A DNA stretch of 64,000 nucleotides from Paragorgia papillata (GCA_035771165.1 JAWNZC010000321.1:2455501-2519500), one strand, 5' to 3'. Counted from the first letter of the stretch, positions 1 to 12,780 are shown. The notes: generated by a model not told the origin, from the sequence alone. Numbers and translations: made by a program.

Positions 1-2070
1 CACCCATATCTCCCCACCATTGTAAACAAACTTGGACATCTTTGGGATGGTTTTTAACCTTCCACACTATGTAATCCACTTGAACAGCCAAAAAGCAACG
101 CAGTTGACCTTTGACAGCTGGGGGCAAGCTAGTTTCCACTCGAAATTCATTATCAACTACATTTTTACCTAAAAAATAGTTTTGTTACTATATACATGTA
201 GTCTTAATTAATGTAGAATAAAACAACATTAAAGTAAAATGAGTGAGGCTGGCAGGTACCACCTATTAATCTACTGTTATAGTGGTTTTAATAGTGGTAC
301 TGTTGGTGTATAACCACTGTGATCTGGAACCAGACTGGAAAGTTCGTAAATTAATGTAATATGCCAAAGATCTTCAGTGTAGAGTTTCGATGATTACACC
401 AAATTTGGTGTAAAATGAACCTAATTTTTCAATAAAACAAGCTTTTGGAATTGGAAAACAAGCTTTTGGATATTGGATATATACATCTTATCCCCTTGAC
501 TGGCAAACAAACATTTGAAAAACGTTACTGGTGAAAAACGTTACTAAATCTTCAGTGGATGAAAAATGAACTTTCCAGTGTGGATCTGGAAGAATTAATA
601 AAAACCTAGACTAATGTGTTTGGCAAATACAGGGTTCTTCCTATTTCTGCGTGCGACAGGTAAAAGAGTTTTTGTAACAGGTTGATTGGTCAAGGTTTGT
701 ACATGCCCTCTCAGAAATGTTTTCTTTAATTTGGAAGCTCAGAATAACAATTTTCAGCATTCAGAGTTTCAAAACGTGATCATCTTACTGACAAAAGAAA
801 AAAACTATTTTGAAATTTGTGGATGGGATTCCAATTGCAACACCAACACGCGTCTGGAAATCATGAAGGATATTTTCCGTAAACTGTAGTCCACAATGAT
901 TGTGTTACCCACTGTTTACAACATTTTTTTGGGCAACCTAATTTACTGTCATCTACAAGTAGAAGAATGCTAGATTTCTTCAGGTGGTAATCACTAGTGC
1001 TGGAGATGGTAAATGTTACCGGTTACCACCAAAGAGAAGAATCATGAAATGAGTATTTCATTAGCCTGCGGGCATGCAGGCCCTCCTGTTGCTATGAAAT
1101 GTGGGCCTGGAACAAAGCATGGGTTTTTGTTGGTTTTTGTTGGTCGAATTTGGCAGCTGCCAGATTCTATTGGTCAAACAGAATAATTAATGCAGAATAA
1201 ATTATTTTTAGAAGTTATTGTTTACGAAGTTCACCAATGCACGTGCATGCACGTGAAGTGGAGGCATATTCCAACAAGACGGCTAGCTATTAAAAGACAC
1301 CGTAGCTCTTGATATTTTTAAAACATATTGCTGTGGAACAAAAGAAAAGAAATAGCAAAGTAGATCCGGGTTGAAACTCCATGAATCTCTCTGTTTGTCA
1401 GTGTCTCACTTTATAATACAGAAGCAAGTGTCATCACTTTCATCGCAAATTGAGCCCCGTCCGTCGCCTTGACACAATAATGCGCCGTTCAAAACAAATT
1501 AATAAGAGGAGATTACACATTCACTCAATTCGTGTAATAAAGATTATTGCTAAATGAGGTTAGTAAGTTCTTTTTTAAACAAAGTTTCTTTCTGCCATTA
1601 CAGTAAATATCTGTGCTAAGTGTCTGAGTGCGTCTGGTATTATCGAAGTCGAAAAGGAGAGCCAGCTGACTTGCACCAGTTATTGAATTCAGAATGACCC
1701 AGTTCTTCAACTCAACAACCAGAAGGAAAGTCTTGCTAAATTTGATAAAACACTTGAATTTCTTAACTATTAATATGTCGCCGTTTAGACTATAATGATA
1801 CGCACCTGGTTCTATATGTCGGCTGTCTTTGAAAGCGTCTGAAAGTGTCGAAAATACTATATGTTCATTTAAGTTATATTTTTGCACCTTCGGCCTATAA
1901 ACTACGAAGAAGCATAATTCATTTCATGGTCGTTCGTATACAGCTGTTGGTTAAAGTCTTCGTTTCGACCCCGTGCAATTTGAACACGAGAAGCGCTACT
2001 CTGGATTTACTTTTGTGTCTGAGCAATTGTCGTCGTTTTTTGACGATACTCGTCGCCATCACCTGGATCA
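1..2070. other. intergenic, no gene recognised
   Basis: AT-rich. Short open frames at 686-889 and 1525-1887 have no recognisable domain or supporting signals. A lone TAGCCTGCGGGCATGCAGGC at 1064 may be one end of a MITE. Confidence 0.5.
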
Positions 2071-2079
2071 GTGAATGCC

Positions 2080-2191
2080 TATCCTGCGTAGTAGGCGTTT
2101 TGTTCTGGGGGAGAGGGTTGAGAGGGTTGAGAGGGGCAGGGATTAAAGGAGACGGGTTAAAGAGGGGCGCAAACGCCTGCTACGCAGGTTA
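2080..2191. mobile_element. small MITE, 9-bp TSD GTGAATGCC
   Basis: Ends TATCCTGCGTAGTAGGCGTT and its inverse (AACGCCTGCTACGCAGGTTA), flanked by perfect GTGAATGCC at 2071-2079 and 2192-2200. 112 bp with a G-rich interior (GAGAGGGTT repeats). Confidence 0.88.
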
Positions 2192-2200
2192 GTGAATGCC

Positions 2201-3815
2201 AAGAATCACAAAACCTAACGATTTATCAATGTTTCTTGTAAAATCAAAGTTATGTTTGTCTTCCACAAATTAGAGATAGCACACTTATAAAACCAAGATC
2301 TGCGGTTGCCGTCATGATCCAATCTTGGTACATTCAAACTGAGACGTTATGCACGAGTCAATTCCAAACATGACCACCAAACAACCACCCCACCCCCCAC
2401 CCCGGGAGACTCCGGGGCATCTGCCTTGCACGGTGTTCCCAGGGGTCGGGAATTTTCCTGCTAAGCAGCGCACTGGGGCCGGACATTATACTAGCGCTCT
2501 AACACAACCCGGGGATTTGACCCAAACTAAGACCGCAAAGAATTATGGGTGCGAATGTGTTCTCGTGGTTTGCAACTCTTTCAGGAAGCAAAAATAACAA
2601 GAAATAACAAAAAAAAATAAGTACAGTGTAGTTATTTAATACCTGTATATAAATATATATCCAACTATGATTGGGCTCAATTGGCAAAATATTTGTCACC
2701 ATTTTGTTTACATTATGTCAAAGTAATTGTAGTTGTAGTGATTTTTATATAATTATGTACATGTTTGTTGAAATTAGAGAATTTAATTGAACTGGTGTGT
2801 GCTCCAGGGATGGGGAATTTGTAACCTTTTCACTGGGCACCCAGGGGTGGGGATTTGCCCATCAGTTTTTCCCATGTGGTGGGGAATTAGCAATATAGTT
2901 TTTAAAAAAAATCAAATGCCTGGGTCCTTGGAATTGACTCATGCATTAGCATGCATTGCTAAACTGTTTCGCTACAGGTTTTTAGTCTAAATTTGAATAT
3001 TTTGAACTCCTAACTACATGCCCGACAATTGTTAGATGTGTTACATTGCTTCTGGCTTTCTTATAACAGATTTTTTGAGTTTTCAGTAACGTGTATAGTT
3101 GATAGTGTGAAATTCACATTGTCGGATTGTGCTTCGAATGTGGGGTTTTACACAGACTTCCGGAAGAATGTGATTGGTCTGATTCGCAACATTTGCATAA
3201 TAATTAATTGAGTGGGCATTGACCGATTTACCCCTAGGATTGTTGCAGGCTCTCATGTCACAGCACCACATTGAGAGAGCCTGCTAGTATTTCATCAAAT
3301 ATGTGTGCAATTTTTCTTTAATTCTAGTAGTACTCAAACAGTGTTATCTGTTATACACAAACATGATATATAGAGAGAGAATATTACATGACCGTGGGGA
3401 GATACAAATTTTATCTTTGAGTATTGGTAATATCTCTCACAAGTGAGCAAAGTGAACAAGTAATATTCTGTTTATTTTATAAACATAAGAATCTGAAATT
3501 ATAGTTATGTAAATTATTTTTAATGTAAAAATATTGTATTTTTTACATGTGTTTAGTACATACGATTTTCTCAGTGGCTGAAAACTCTGTGAAATAGATA
3601 TTTTTATGAAGTGACTACATGTATTTGGCTGGCAATCAGTCGCTCTATATTTGTATTCTGCAGTGATGTTGGATTTCCTGGTCTTTGCCAGATCACTTTT
3701 GTAACTTTGCTTAATTTTCTTCTTTTTCCTTGTATTTTTAAAGTTAGGATTTAATAATGTTGCAATTAGGTTTAGACATAAATATGGCACTAAGCATTTG
3801 ACTGGTAGCCTGTCA
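2201..3815. other. intergenic, no gene recognised
   Basis: Contains GGGGWTTG-type decayed repeat words (2400-2530, 2800-2890) that look like transposon ends, and a GAGAGAG tract at 3373. No coding signal. Confidence 0.45.
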
Positions 3816-3975
3816 AATATTATAACTTATTGGATTCATCTAAGATCGACATGGCAAAATATTTAAGTCGAAAATTCAATATTGGGCCAGACTGAAGGTT
3901 GAGCCTAATATTAAAATTCGAGACTTAAATATTTTCCATATTGGGTGAAGATGAATTCAATAGGTGTTTTATTAT
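3816..3975. repeat. palindromic element in the left intergenic region
   Basis: CTTATTGGATTCATCTAAGA and GGCAAAATATTTAAGTCG pair with GACTTAAATATTTTCCATAT and GATGAATTCAATAGG. About 60-base arms, imperfect. Confidence 0.65.
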
Positions 3976-4800
3976 ATCGAACAAATAATCGTGTGATTGA
4001 CAAGTAAATATACCTTGTGTGACCTGTCCAAAAGTTGCTGCCCAATATGTAGTTGTCCTACATCGTAAAATATTGGGCTGGCATGTGATGCTAATGTAGA
4101 CATTTGATTGGGCGATTAATTATGTCAAATAGTCACAGCAATATTTTTATTTGTCAGTCGTTAAGCCTCAATGAAAAACCTTCAGAAGTTAAAACCTGTC
4201 TCGACTAAACATCTAACTACAACAAGATCACTTTATTATATTAATTGATCAGGAAACTACTTGATGGCTTTATTCGCTGTTTCGCCAAATCACAATAAAA
4301 TGGAGCTGACCTGTCGTACAATATATTCATTAATACAACGGTTTTTTGCAACGCTCGTGGTGAATATTTAGATTACTAACAATATAATGAATATAAAATA
4401 ATTACTAATATTTAGATTTACTTAAACTACAAAACTTCTTGTTCATTGTGAAGAAACTTACCTTGTTTACCCCTCGTTTTTACTGTTTTGTGCATTTGTG
4501 CTGACCTGAACGTCACCAAAATGTTTTTAAACCAAAGAAATTTAAAACAGCGTTTGGCGCCATCTTGTTTATATCTTGTTGGGAATCAAATTTGTTTTGC
4601 GCTGTTAAAAAATATCACGGGCTCATCGTGTTTTGTATCGTCTGTGGCGAAATTTTGAAGATGTGGAGAAGGGATGACGACCAAGATATCTTCAAGATTT
4701 ACTAACAATCTATCGGTCAACCAGAGTTTTAAATGGTGTGCGATCGTGAGGTGTCTGTGATCCAGATTTAAGCCAAGCGCATGAGGGTTTAAATAGGAAT
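3976..4800. other. AT-rich tract upstream of the LINE
   Basis: No recognised gene. The final 150 bases may be the 5' region of the LINE, whose coding begins around 4801. The left edge of that element is not clear. Confidence 0.4.
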
Positions 4801-7085
4801 TTGGCCTCTGAGGAATTACCGCATATTAGCGAATGCCAAATGCCTTTATTTAATGATAATCCTTCTGATATTTTACAAAAATTGAAAGGATTTCGGCTTG
4901 GGCACTTAAACATCACCTCTCTCACAAAATATATTGATCAACTACAGTTATATCTTCATAAAGAACCTCTTGACGTTTTGAGCATTAATGAAACTCGTCA
5001 GTTGGATAAAGATATCACAGATTCAGTTGTAAATATTAGTGGATATAATGTCATTAGAAATGATAGAAACAGAGAGGGAGGTGGTGTTGCTATTTATTAC
5101 AGAAATTGTCTCAATGTAAAATCAAGAGACGAACTTATACCCAAAGGATTAGAAGCCGTATGTATTGAGGTATTACAAACTAAGTGCAAGCCTTTATTAT
5201 TAAATTGCATCTGTTTATAGACCTAATGCGTTGGTTGATATTTTTGGAAAAATTGAATTCTTAATGCAGAATTTAGATGAAGAAAATAAAGAAGTAATTA
5301 TATTGGGTGATTTTAACTGCGATCTTCTACCGGTAGTAAAAGGTCATCAAACACGTAAATTTCTCGATCTAATTAACATATTCCAATTAAAGCAACTTAT
5401 AACACAAGCAACTCGCACCACTGAAAACACCGAATCCTTGATCGATAGACGTGGCCTTAACGAATATTCCCGAAAGGATAACAAATTCTGGTGTTTTACA
5501 TGTGGGAATTAGTTAGTGATCACTGCTTTGTTTATGTTTCTAGAAAGATTTCATTCTCAAAAAATCAACCAAAGATAGTTGAAACTAGAACTTATAAAAA
5601 CTACATTATTGATTACTTTAATAGTGATCTTAACTATGCTCTAATACGTTGTGGTGCGAATTTAAAAACGCATTTAATAAAGTAGCAAATATACATGTCC
5701 CCATCAGGACACGCAAAGTAAGGAGTGAATATTCTCCTTGGTTAGATGAAAGTATAAAAAAACAGATGAATTGTCGAGACTACAAAAAAATGAGAAATCA
5801 AATTAATAAAAACATTAAGAATTCAAAAATTCAGCATTACCGTAAATGTATAGATGAAAACAAGGGTAATCCTAAAAAGATGTGGAAAGGTATAAATCAA
5901 CTAATTGGTAGAAGGTCTAATACGACACATATTACATCCTTAAATATGGGTGATGAGGATATAACTGACGAAAGTAAGATTTCGGATGCACTGAATACGT
6001 ATTTCACTCGTGTTGGACCTGATCTTGCAAACCAGATTCCTAAAACAAATCTTGAACCTGAAGCATATATGACAACTGTTGAAAGTATTTTCACATTTAA
6101 AATAATATTGGTTAACCAAGTATATGGCTCGCTTGGTAAGATTAAAACGTCCAAGTCTCTTGGACTTGATAAAATACCAGCAAGACTGCTTAAGGATTCA
6201 AGATTTGTTATAGCTCCCTATTTGACACGAATTTTTAATCTGTCGTTAGCTTTGGGCATCTTTCCACAAGATTGGAAAGAGGCTCGAGTTTCACGTATTC
6301 ATATAAGTCAGGTGATAAAACGGAGTGTGGCAACTATCGATCGACCTATATCGGTGTTACTGTTTTTTTGGGTTTTTTACTGTTTTTAATTAATTCGCCC
6401 ATATTAAGTCTATATACAATACAATCAATATCCTATAATTTGATAGGGCTAGGGGCCTACTAGGGACCTTGATAGGCTTTTTATTTAAGACCCCTAGTTT
6501 ACAATAGATATTAAGTTTTTTTTTGTATCAAAATTATTTGAGAAATTGGTAGTTAAATGATTACTTAACGGTAAATAATATTCTTACAACATATCAATCT
6601 GGTTTTAGAAAAGGTCATTCCACTTCTACATCAATGTTAACTACAACTAATTAATGGCTCATTAATATGGATTCCGGTTTAATAAACGGAATAATCTTTC
6701 TTGATTTGTGTAAAGCTTTCGACACAATAGACCTGAAATCTTAATTAGAAAATTGTATTTATATGATATTAGAGATTCTGCTTTAATGTGGTTTAGATCA
6801 TATCTTTCACAACGCACACAGATTTGTAACATAAATGGTGTAACCTCGTCACCTAAATCTATTGAATGCGGTGTTCCTCAGGGGTCAAACTTAGGACCCC
6901 TTCTCTTCTTGCTATATATTAATGATCTTCCAAATTGTTTAGATAAATCTGTCCCGGCCATGTATGCCGACGATACAAATATAACTACAAGCGGAGAGAC
7001 TATTAAAGAGTTAGAAGATAAGTTAAATTGTGAATTGAATAAAGTGCACAATTGGCTTCTTGTTAATAAACTAACTGTTGCGTAA
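4801..7085 (+). pseudogene. non-LTR retrotransposon (jockey/CR1/L2-like), endonuclease and reverse transcriptase, broken
   Basis: APE-type endonuclease: LGHLNITSL, INETRQLDK, REGGGVAIYYR (4880-5215), then LGDFNCDLL (5305). Reverse transcriptase: KSLGLDKIPARLLKD (6150), ECGVPQGSNLGPLLFLLYIN (6866) and AMYADDTNIT (6958), the catalytic box. There are frame breaks near 5216, 5510 and 5690. About 170 bases of unrelated sequence at about 6362-6533 split the segment between RPISVL and SKLFEKLV. The 3' end stops at about 7085, joined to other repeat DNA. It cannot move on its own. Confidence 0.85.
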
Positions 7086-7267
7086 CATTGAGATGAAGAA
7101 AGCATAAAGAGGAGATAGTTGGAGTATTTCAGAACGCTACTTAATTAGGAGAATGAGAGACAGGTCACCGGAACTAGAAGACGTTGGCGGAGTACAAGGA
7201 CCCATACGGACAATCCAACGAGGGAGATTCATCTAGCCATGTTGAAAATGAAGAATAATAAGTAATA

Positions 7268-7560
7268 GATAAAGCATGAGCAGCGATCTGTATCTGATTT
7301 TCAAGGCGAGCTGCAAGCGAGCCGTAGTAAATCAGATACAGATCGGCTGCGAATGCTTTATCGTACTTATCAAATGGACGCATCTAAGTAGCCATGTTTT
7401 CAAACTATTTTTCAAGTTGGAGTGATTTTAACTAAGTAAATTGAGAAAAACGTTTATGTAAATCAGGACGAATCTATGCGATTTACAGATATTGATTAAA
7501 TATTCATTTCTTTTGAATTTTAATTTCTTCATGAATTTGTAATGATCTGATGCCATATAC
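7268..7560. repeat. palindrome-headed repeat (copy 2)
   Basis: Hairpin 7268-7362 (GATAAAGCATGAGCAGCGAT... / ...GCGAATGCTTTATC with CAGATACAGATC pairing), then ATTCATTTCTTTTGAATTTT and AATGATCTGAT as in the copy at 12441. It separates the two LINE fragments. Confidence 0.65.
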
Positions 7561-7691
7561 AAGGAGGAAAGAAGTGTACTGGAATGTGGTAGCCAATCTG
7601 ATGAAGGTTTTGAAATTATTGTGGAGGCAAAACTTAGTCTTGTTTGACTATGAAGTCTAATTAAGATCAATGATATGCAGTTTGGTTTTAT

Positions 7692-8850
7692 TTGAGAAAA
7701 GAGAACAATAGATGCAATGTATATAGTAAGAGTAGACAGCTGCAGGAGAAAACACTTGAAGGAAATAGAAAAACGTATTATGGGTTCATAGATCTGGAGA
7801 AAGCATTTGACAGAGTTCCGAGGGAAGTGATTTATTGGAGTTTGAGAAACAAAGGAGATCCAGAATATCTTGTAAAACTGGTTTTGGAAATGTACAGGGA
7901 TCCTAACACTAAAGTCAGGACAGTATATATGGAGGAGATACTGAGTGGTTTGACATCGGAGTGGAAGTTCATCAGGAGTCTGAGTCCATTCCTGTTCGCA
8001 GTTGTCCTGGATGTTCTCAGTGAACATGCAAGACAGGAAGAACAGTGGGAACTTCTCTATACAGACGACGTGGTGATCATTTCGACACAAAAGAGGAGTT
8101 GCAGAGAAGAATGCATACTAAGAGTGGCAAGGATGTCTGGAAAGAGGTGGCATAAAGGTCAACACAAGGAAAGTGAAATCATGGCTAGTAGTAAGGAATG
8201 GGGGAGAGCATATTCACACAATGGATACTAATGGCCAAAAGTTCAAACAAGTACAGAGTTTCTTGTACCTGGGATCCAAAGTAAGAAAAAGGTGGTACAG
8301 AAAGAGTGAAGGCTGCATGGACAAAATGGAAGGAAGTTAGTGGAGTGGTAGAAGACAAAGGAATGAATAAAATACTTGGGATAAAGATCTACAAGTTAGA
8401 CAGTTATTCGCCCAGTGTTACTTTACGGAGCAGAAATCTGGGCATTGAGGAAAGATGAAGAGATGCTTATCGACAGGACGGAAATGCGAATGTTGAGATG
8501 GATTCTCGGAATTTCTCTGAGAGAGAGACTTGAAATGAAGAGATAAGAAGGAGAGCTGAGATAACGTCTATAGTCGAAAAAGCCCGAAAAGCGTGATTTC
8601 GGTGGTATGGTCATGTTGTAAGGAGAGAGGACGAAGACACGATAAAACGGTCATGCATGGAGAAGTACAGTCAGTAGAAGGGAGAAGATTGAGAGGAAGA
8701 CAAAGAATAAGATAGTGGTGAAAAGGGATATCAGAGAAAGAGGATGCAATGAAGATGACACAATGGATAGAAATTTCTGGAAACAACATGTTAGAGTGGC
8801 GGTGGCCGACTCCTAATTGATGGGACAAGGCTAAGAAGAACAAGAAGAAG
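7692..8850 (+). pseudogene. LINE fragment (group with LEKAFDRVPREV RT), decayed
   Basis: Reverse transcriptase FIDLEKAFDRVPREVIYWSL at 7780 and LLYTDDVVII (altered YADD box) at 8053. Downstream in shifting frames come VKAAWTKWKEVSG (about 8305), TEMRMLRWILGISLRERLE (about 8480) and the end of the C-terminal tail near 8815. The element at 36956-39330 shows the same blocks, so the two are relatives. The 5' part is missing. Confidence 0.8.
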
Positions 8851-9966
8851 ACCTATAGATTATAAATAATCTGACTTATAAAAATAATTTATAAAAATGT
8901 AGTAGAAGCTGGCGAGGAGGCTGCTGCGTTAACGTATTTCTAGTTATGATGAAGATTTTAGTTTATGATGAACCGTTTGCTTACGATTTGCTTACGTAAA
9001 ATTGAATAATTCAACAAACAATTAAAGAAAATCATTTTAACAGGTTAGTTACCAGTACCCTGCTATTCGTACCGCGCAAGTTGCGGATTTGTTGGTTACC
9101 AGTACCCTCCAATCAGATCATATATATCATCAATCATCTCGTGTGTAAATTATGTCCATGCATTTCGGGCCTTTGGCCCTTCGCCCGGGCTCGGGAATGA
9201 AAATATTTATTATATTTATGAGCAAAACGTCTCCAGTCCTTGAGAATCTACAAATAGTGTAATATTCTGCCCAATGTATTGTCATCAATGAGATATGGAC
9301 AGCAACGTACTGCGGCTGCGACGAACCTCCAGCTTGGATGTGCATGGATAGGGTGGGTGGGGGTCATTTCCCAAAACGTGTTCATCCACGGATTTTTTGC
9401 AAGTGGCACTGGAGAGAATTGTCATCCACTTATATATATTAATGAATCAGTAGGTCATAATTTCCATGTTCAAATTGACTGTGAATAGTATCTTTTTGAG
9501 CTTACGTACAAATTTTGTATTTTTATCGAACAATTCGAATTAACAAATGGAATCTAGGCAACAAACCTTTCATCGTATCCTTAACGTTATATGATATCTT
9601 ATACTTGTTTACCATCAGTCCAAAATTCCGACAAAACTACGTTTCTACATTTCCAACACTTTTCGCCAATGCCATGGCCATGAGGGCCATGCCCCTACCT
9701 CGGCCACGACGCCCCCGGCCACGACGCCCCCGGCCACGATGCCCCCTGGCCACGACGCTAGACCATGTCGACGATAGACCCATGTCCATGACCGCCCTAA
9801 AAGCACAAACAAAACAAACCCTCCCTCTGAAAATTTCTGAGAGTATGACACGTACTACCCAAGTGGGGTTTTTTATTTGGCTTTGTATCGGATAAACTTT
9901 CACATATTTACAAATTGACACCGTTTGAGTGCTCTAATTTTTTAACAATGTTTTGTTTGTTTTGTC
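8851..9966. other. intergenic between LINE and pentraxin exon
   Basis: TTACCAGTACCCT occurs twice (9048, 9095), 47 bases apart. A GC-rich minisatellite is at 9688. An upstream pentraxin exon was sought here without success. Confidence 0.45.
9688..9762. repeat. 15-base GC-rich minisatellite
   Basis: Four to five copies of GGCCACGACGCCCCC, flanked by GGCCATG words. GC content is far above the surroundings. Confidence 0.85.
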
Positions 9967-9975
9967 CCATTATTC

Positions 9976-10071
9976 TAGCCTAGTTTCTAGGCCTTCCTCA
10001 GTTGACACGTTTCGGAAGTGATCTGAACGGCCAAGCTCATGGCGAAAACGAAAGGCTTAGAAACTAGGCTA
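9976..10071. mobile_element. small MITE, 9-bp TSD CCATTATTC
   Basis: Ends TAGCCTAGTTTCTA and TAGAAACTAGGCTA, perfect inverted repeats, flanked by CCATTATTC at 9967-9975 and 10072-10080. 96 bp, just upstream of the pentraxin exon. Confidence 0.88.
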
Positions 10072-10143
10072 CCATTATTCCTCCTAAGGAAAAATCCAAT
10101 GAGCGTCACATTTGTTTTACTTGGACTGGTTTTAATTTTGTAG

Positions 10144-10543
10144 GTCTGAAAACATCGAAACAAAGAATGGCACGTGGCGTCATATTTGTTTCACATGGGA
10201 TTCCCAAGATGGAAGCTATTCATTTTACAAAGATGGAAATCTTGATAAGGGAGGATTATTTCATCCCTCCACAGAAAGTAAAAGTATTTCTGGTGGAGGA
10301 ACATGGGTCCTGGGACAAGACCAAGATGTTGTCGGAGGTGGATTCCAAACTAAAATTGCGTTTCAGGGGGAAATGGCGGAGTTAAACATCTGGAATAAAG
10401 TTGTTTGTCCAACAGAGATTTTGGAGATGTCAAAGAGTCGCTGCCAAGTAACTTACGAAGGAAATGTGAAAACCTGGAGTGATTTTATATCCCACGACGC
10501 AGTGAAAGGAAATGTGAAAATTTTGAAGGCAACCGGCTGCTAA
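10144..10543 (+). CDS. pentraxin-domain protein, terminal exon
   Basis: An acceptor (TTTTGTAG) opens a 400-base frame of 132 codons plus TAA. It holds the pentraxin signature HICFTWDS (pattern HxCxSTWxST), the ligand/Ca2+ loop LGQDQDVVGGGF, and AELNIWNKVVCP, as in the C-terminal half of the pentraxin/LamG jelly roll of CRP, SAP and neuronal pentraxins. Pentraxins are secreted Ca2+-dependent pattern-recognition lectins. The exon enters after two bases of a split codon, so at least one upstream exon exists. I found none in 1-10143, which holds LINE and MITE sequence. The frame is fully open with no decay, so it is probably a live gene. ATTAAA near 10596 could be its poly(A) signal. Confidence 0.85.
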
Positions 10544-10642
10544 ACCGTTTTTTCGTTGATTTGTAAGACTTCATTCGTTAACAATATTTATTCTTATTAA
10601 AATTTATTTCCGGGTGGTACAGTGCATGGTTAGTGCACGTGC

Positions 10643-10829
<187 letters not shown>

Positions 10830-11512
10830 AACTTCATTAGTTCTTTTGGAATGGCCTGGAACCGGAAAGAGTTCCGTGTCACCGTCTTGGATCCATTGTG
10901 TGCTGTCACCATAGTTCCTAATTTCTTTTCCTTCACAACTAATGGTTCGGATTGAATGGTGTACTCAACTTATTCTGTCTTGGGTTATTTCATCAGGACT
11001 ACTGTTCCTGGGACTGCACCTCGTTTTGCCATGTTACTGCGAGAACTGTCAGGTGCCAACTGCAAATGATTTGCTTCATGCAGGTAGTGCTGTCTTAGTG
11101 CTTTCTTTCATTCAGAGCTTCGCATGGCGAGATGTTGGTTTTAGAATGAGGTGTGGTACGGTATTGGCGAAGAAACTTGTAGAGATCTTGTTTTCAATTT
11201 CTTCCTTCTGTATGTTCGGATCTTGTGCATTTTCCAAGAGTTCTCATGAAACGCTCGTCCTCGCCATTTGCTTTTGGTCAGTAGAGTAATTCGTCGATGT
11301 TGCCAGTTGTTCTGCAAACTTCTTAAATTCATGGCTGTTAAGTGGAGGACCGTTATCACTCATTAGAACGTCAGGAATTCCTTGTCGGGAAAAGATTGCA
11401 TCCAACTTTGGAATTGCTGCTCTGGCTGATGTTGACGTTAGAATTTCCACTTCTGGAAAACGGTTATATTTGTCAATGACTATACCATTAAATATTCGTC
11501 AGAAGGAAACGA
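10830..11512 (-). pseudogene. Ty3/gypsy retrotransposon integrase fragment
   Basis: Minus strand: GIVIDKYNRFPEVEILTSTS (about 11490) with the first catalytic Asp, then GIPDVLMSDNGPPLNSHEFK (about 11360) with the second. Continuing in broken frames is a degenerate region where the catalytic Glu would lie, and finally LGTMVTAHNGSKTVTRNSF (about 10890), the C-terminal domain of gypsy integrases. No LTRs, gag or reverse transcriptase are seen. The downstream end runs straight into a trinucleotide microsatellite. Confidence 0.72.
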
Positions 11513-11853
11513 TCCGGCAAAATGTATGCAGGGCTCGTACAAAACTTGAAAGTCCTTGAATTTGAAAACAAAAATTCAAGGCCTTGAAAGGCCTTGAATT
11601 TATAAAGAAGTGCTTGAAAGTTCTTGAATCTTTCTTATTTTAATTTTTGTGACATTTTCTGAAATTTGTCAGCATGTGTGTGAATTCGCTTCCTCATTAA
11701 ACTGGCAATTTTAAGAGTTTTTTGTGACTTTTTACTGTTTTATATATAAACTGCATGTTTATATAGTGCATGCTGTGAGATTAGTTTCAACTTTTCAAAA
11801 TATTTCGTTTAATAATTACAAAGGTATATAACCTTTTTCAATAAGTTTTTATG
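11513..11853. other. CTTGAA-rich repeat
   Basis: AACTTGAAAGTCCTTGAATT and AAGGCCTTGAAAGGCCTTGA (11537-11630) form short direct and inverted repeats, then plain AT-rich DNA. No coding. Confidence 0.5.
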
Positions 11854-12440
11854 CACGTGAAGTGCTTATATGCAGCGAAAAAATCACTTCAAAATAAACT
11901 CTCTTACTTGAAACAACTATAGAAAGTATAAAGGCGTTTACAATTCTTTCAAATCGCATGTAGTTCATGAGATATTAAGATTTATTTAATATGCAAATGT
12001 CCTCACTTCGACGTCACACTGCATAATGACTTGCTAAAAAAGCCTGTATATCTTTAAGATTATTAAATCATGGCATTCGAATCGTAAGCTAACGTTTTAG
12101 TATCATTGGGTACATTCACACACACACATGCACAGTTTCACAATTTCGTTACATAATCCATATAGACTACCCAGGTTCCAGAGGATTCGCTCTTGGCTCG
12201 CTTCGCTCGCGTTCGACCTAAAAACCTCTGGAACCAGGGTACATAGACAGGCTTTTTAGCAAATCATCATGCAGTGTGACGTCAAAGTGAGGATCATTTG
12301 CATATCAAACAAATCTTAATACATCAAGAACGAAGTGAAATATGAAAGAGTTGTAAACGCCAATCTTTAAAATCTCTGGTTTTTTCAAGTAAATGAGTTT
12401 ATTTCAAGCGAGTTTTTGACTGCATAAGCACTTTAAGTGA
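11854..12440. repeat. inverted-repeat element with ~230-base arms, 72-base palindrome inside
   Basis: Left arm (CACGTGAAGTGCTTATATGC ... AATATGCAAATG ... GACGTCACACTGCAT) recurs inverted to 12440. The centre carries TACCCAGGTTCCAGAGG...CCTCTGGAACCAGGGTA (12169-12241), probably a later insertion. A solo arm lies at 23090-23235. Confidence 0.75.
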
Positions 12441-12780
12441 TAGTTAAAATATGAGCGGCCGATCTTTAGGGGCATTTACAATGGCGAGCCATTGTAGATG
12501 CCCATAAAGATCGGACGCGAATATTTTAACTTATCAAATTCTAAGTGTACATGATGAATACTTTGTTTAAGAGTTGTAAGAAACGTTAGATAAGATCATT
12601 TTAACTCAGAAAGAACTGAATTTGAGCCGCTAGTGTCTAATAACTTTGATAAAACATTGATGTTTTATTAATCAATGTTTTAACAGTATTTACAAACACC
12701 TGATTAAACATTCATTTCTTTTGAATTTTCCTTATGAATTATTAATGATTTGATAATTTATTTAACAGCCAAAACTGCCA
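12441..12780. repeat. palindrome-headed repeat (copy 1)
   Basis: Hairpin 12441-12533 (TAGTTAAAATATGAGCGGCC... / ...GCGAATATTTTAACTTA) followed by a tail with ATTCATTTCTTTTGAATTTT. The same plan and tail appear at 7268-7560. Confidence 0.65.

Noticed and set aside
9515..9921. 126- and 94-residue frames over the GC-rich tract
   Set aside because: The Arg/Pro-rich part is the GGCCACGACGCCCCC minisatellite; both strands are open and no domain is seen.
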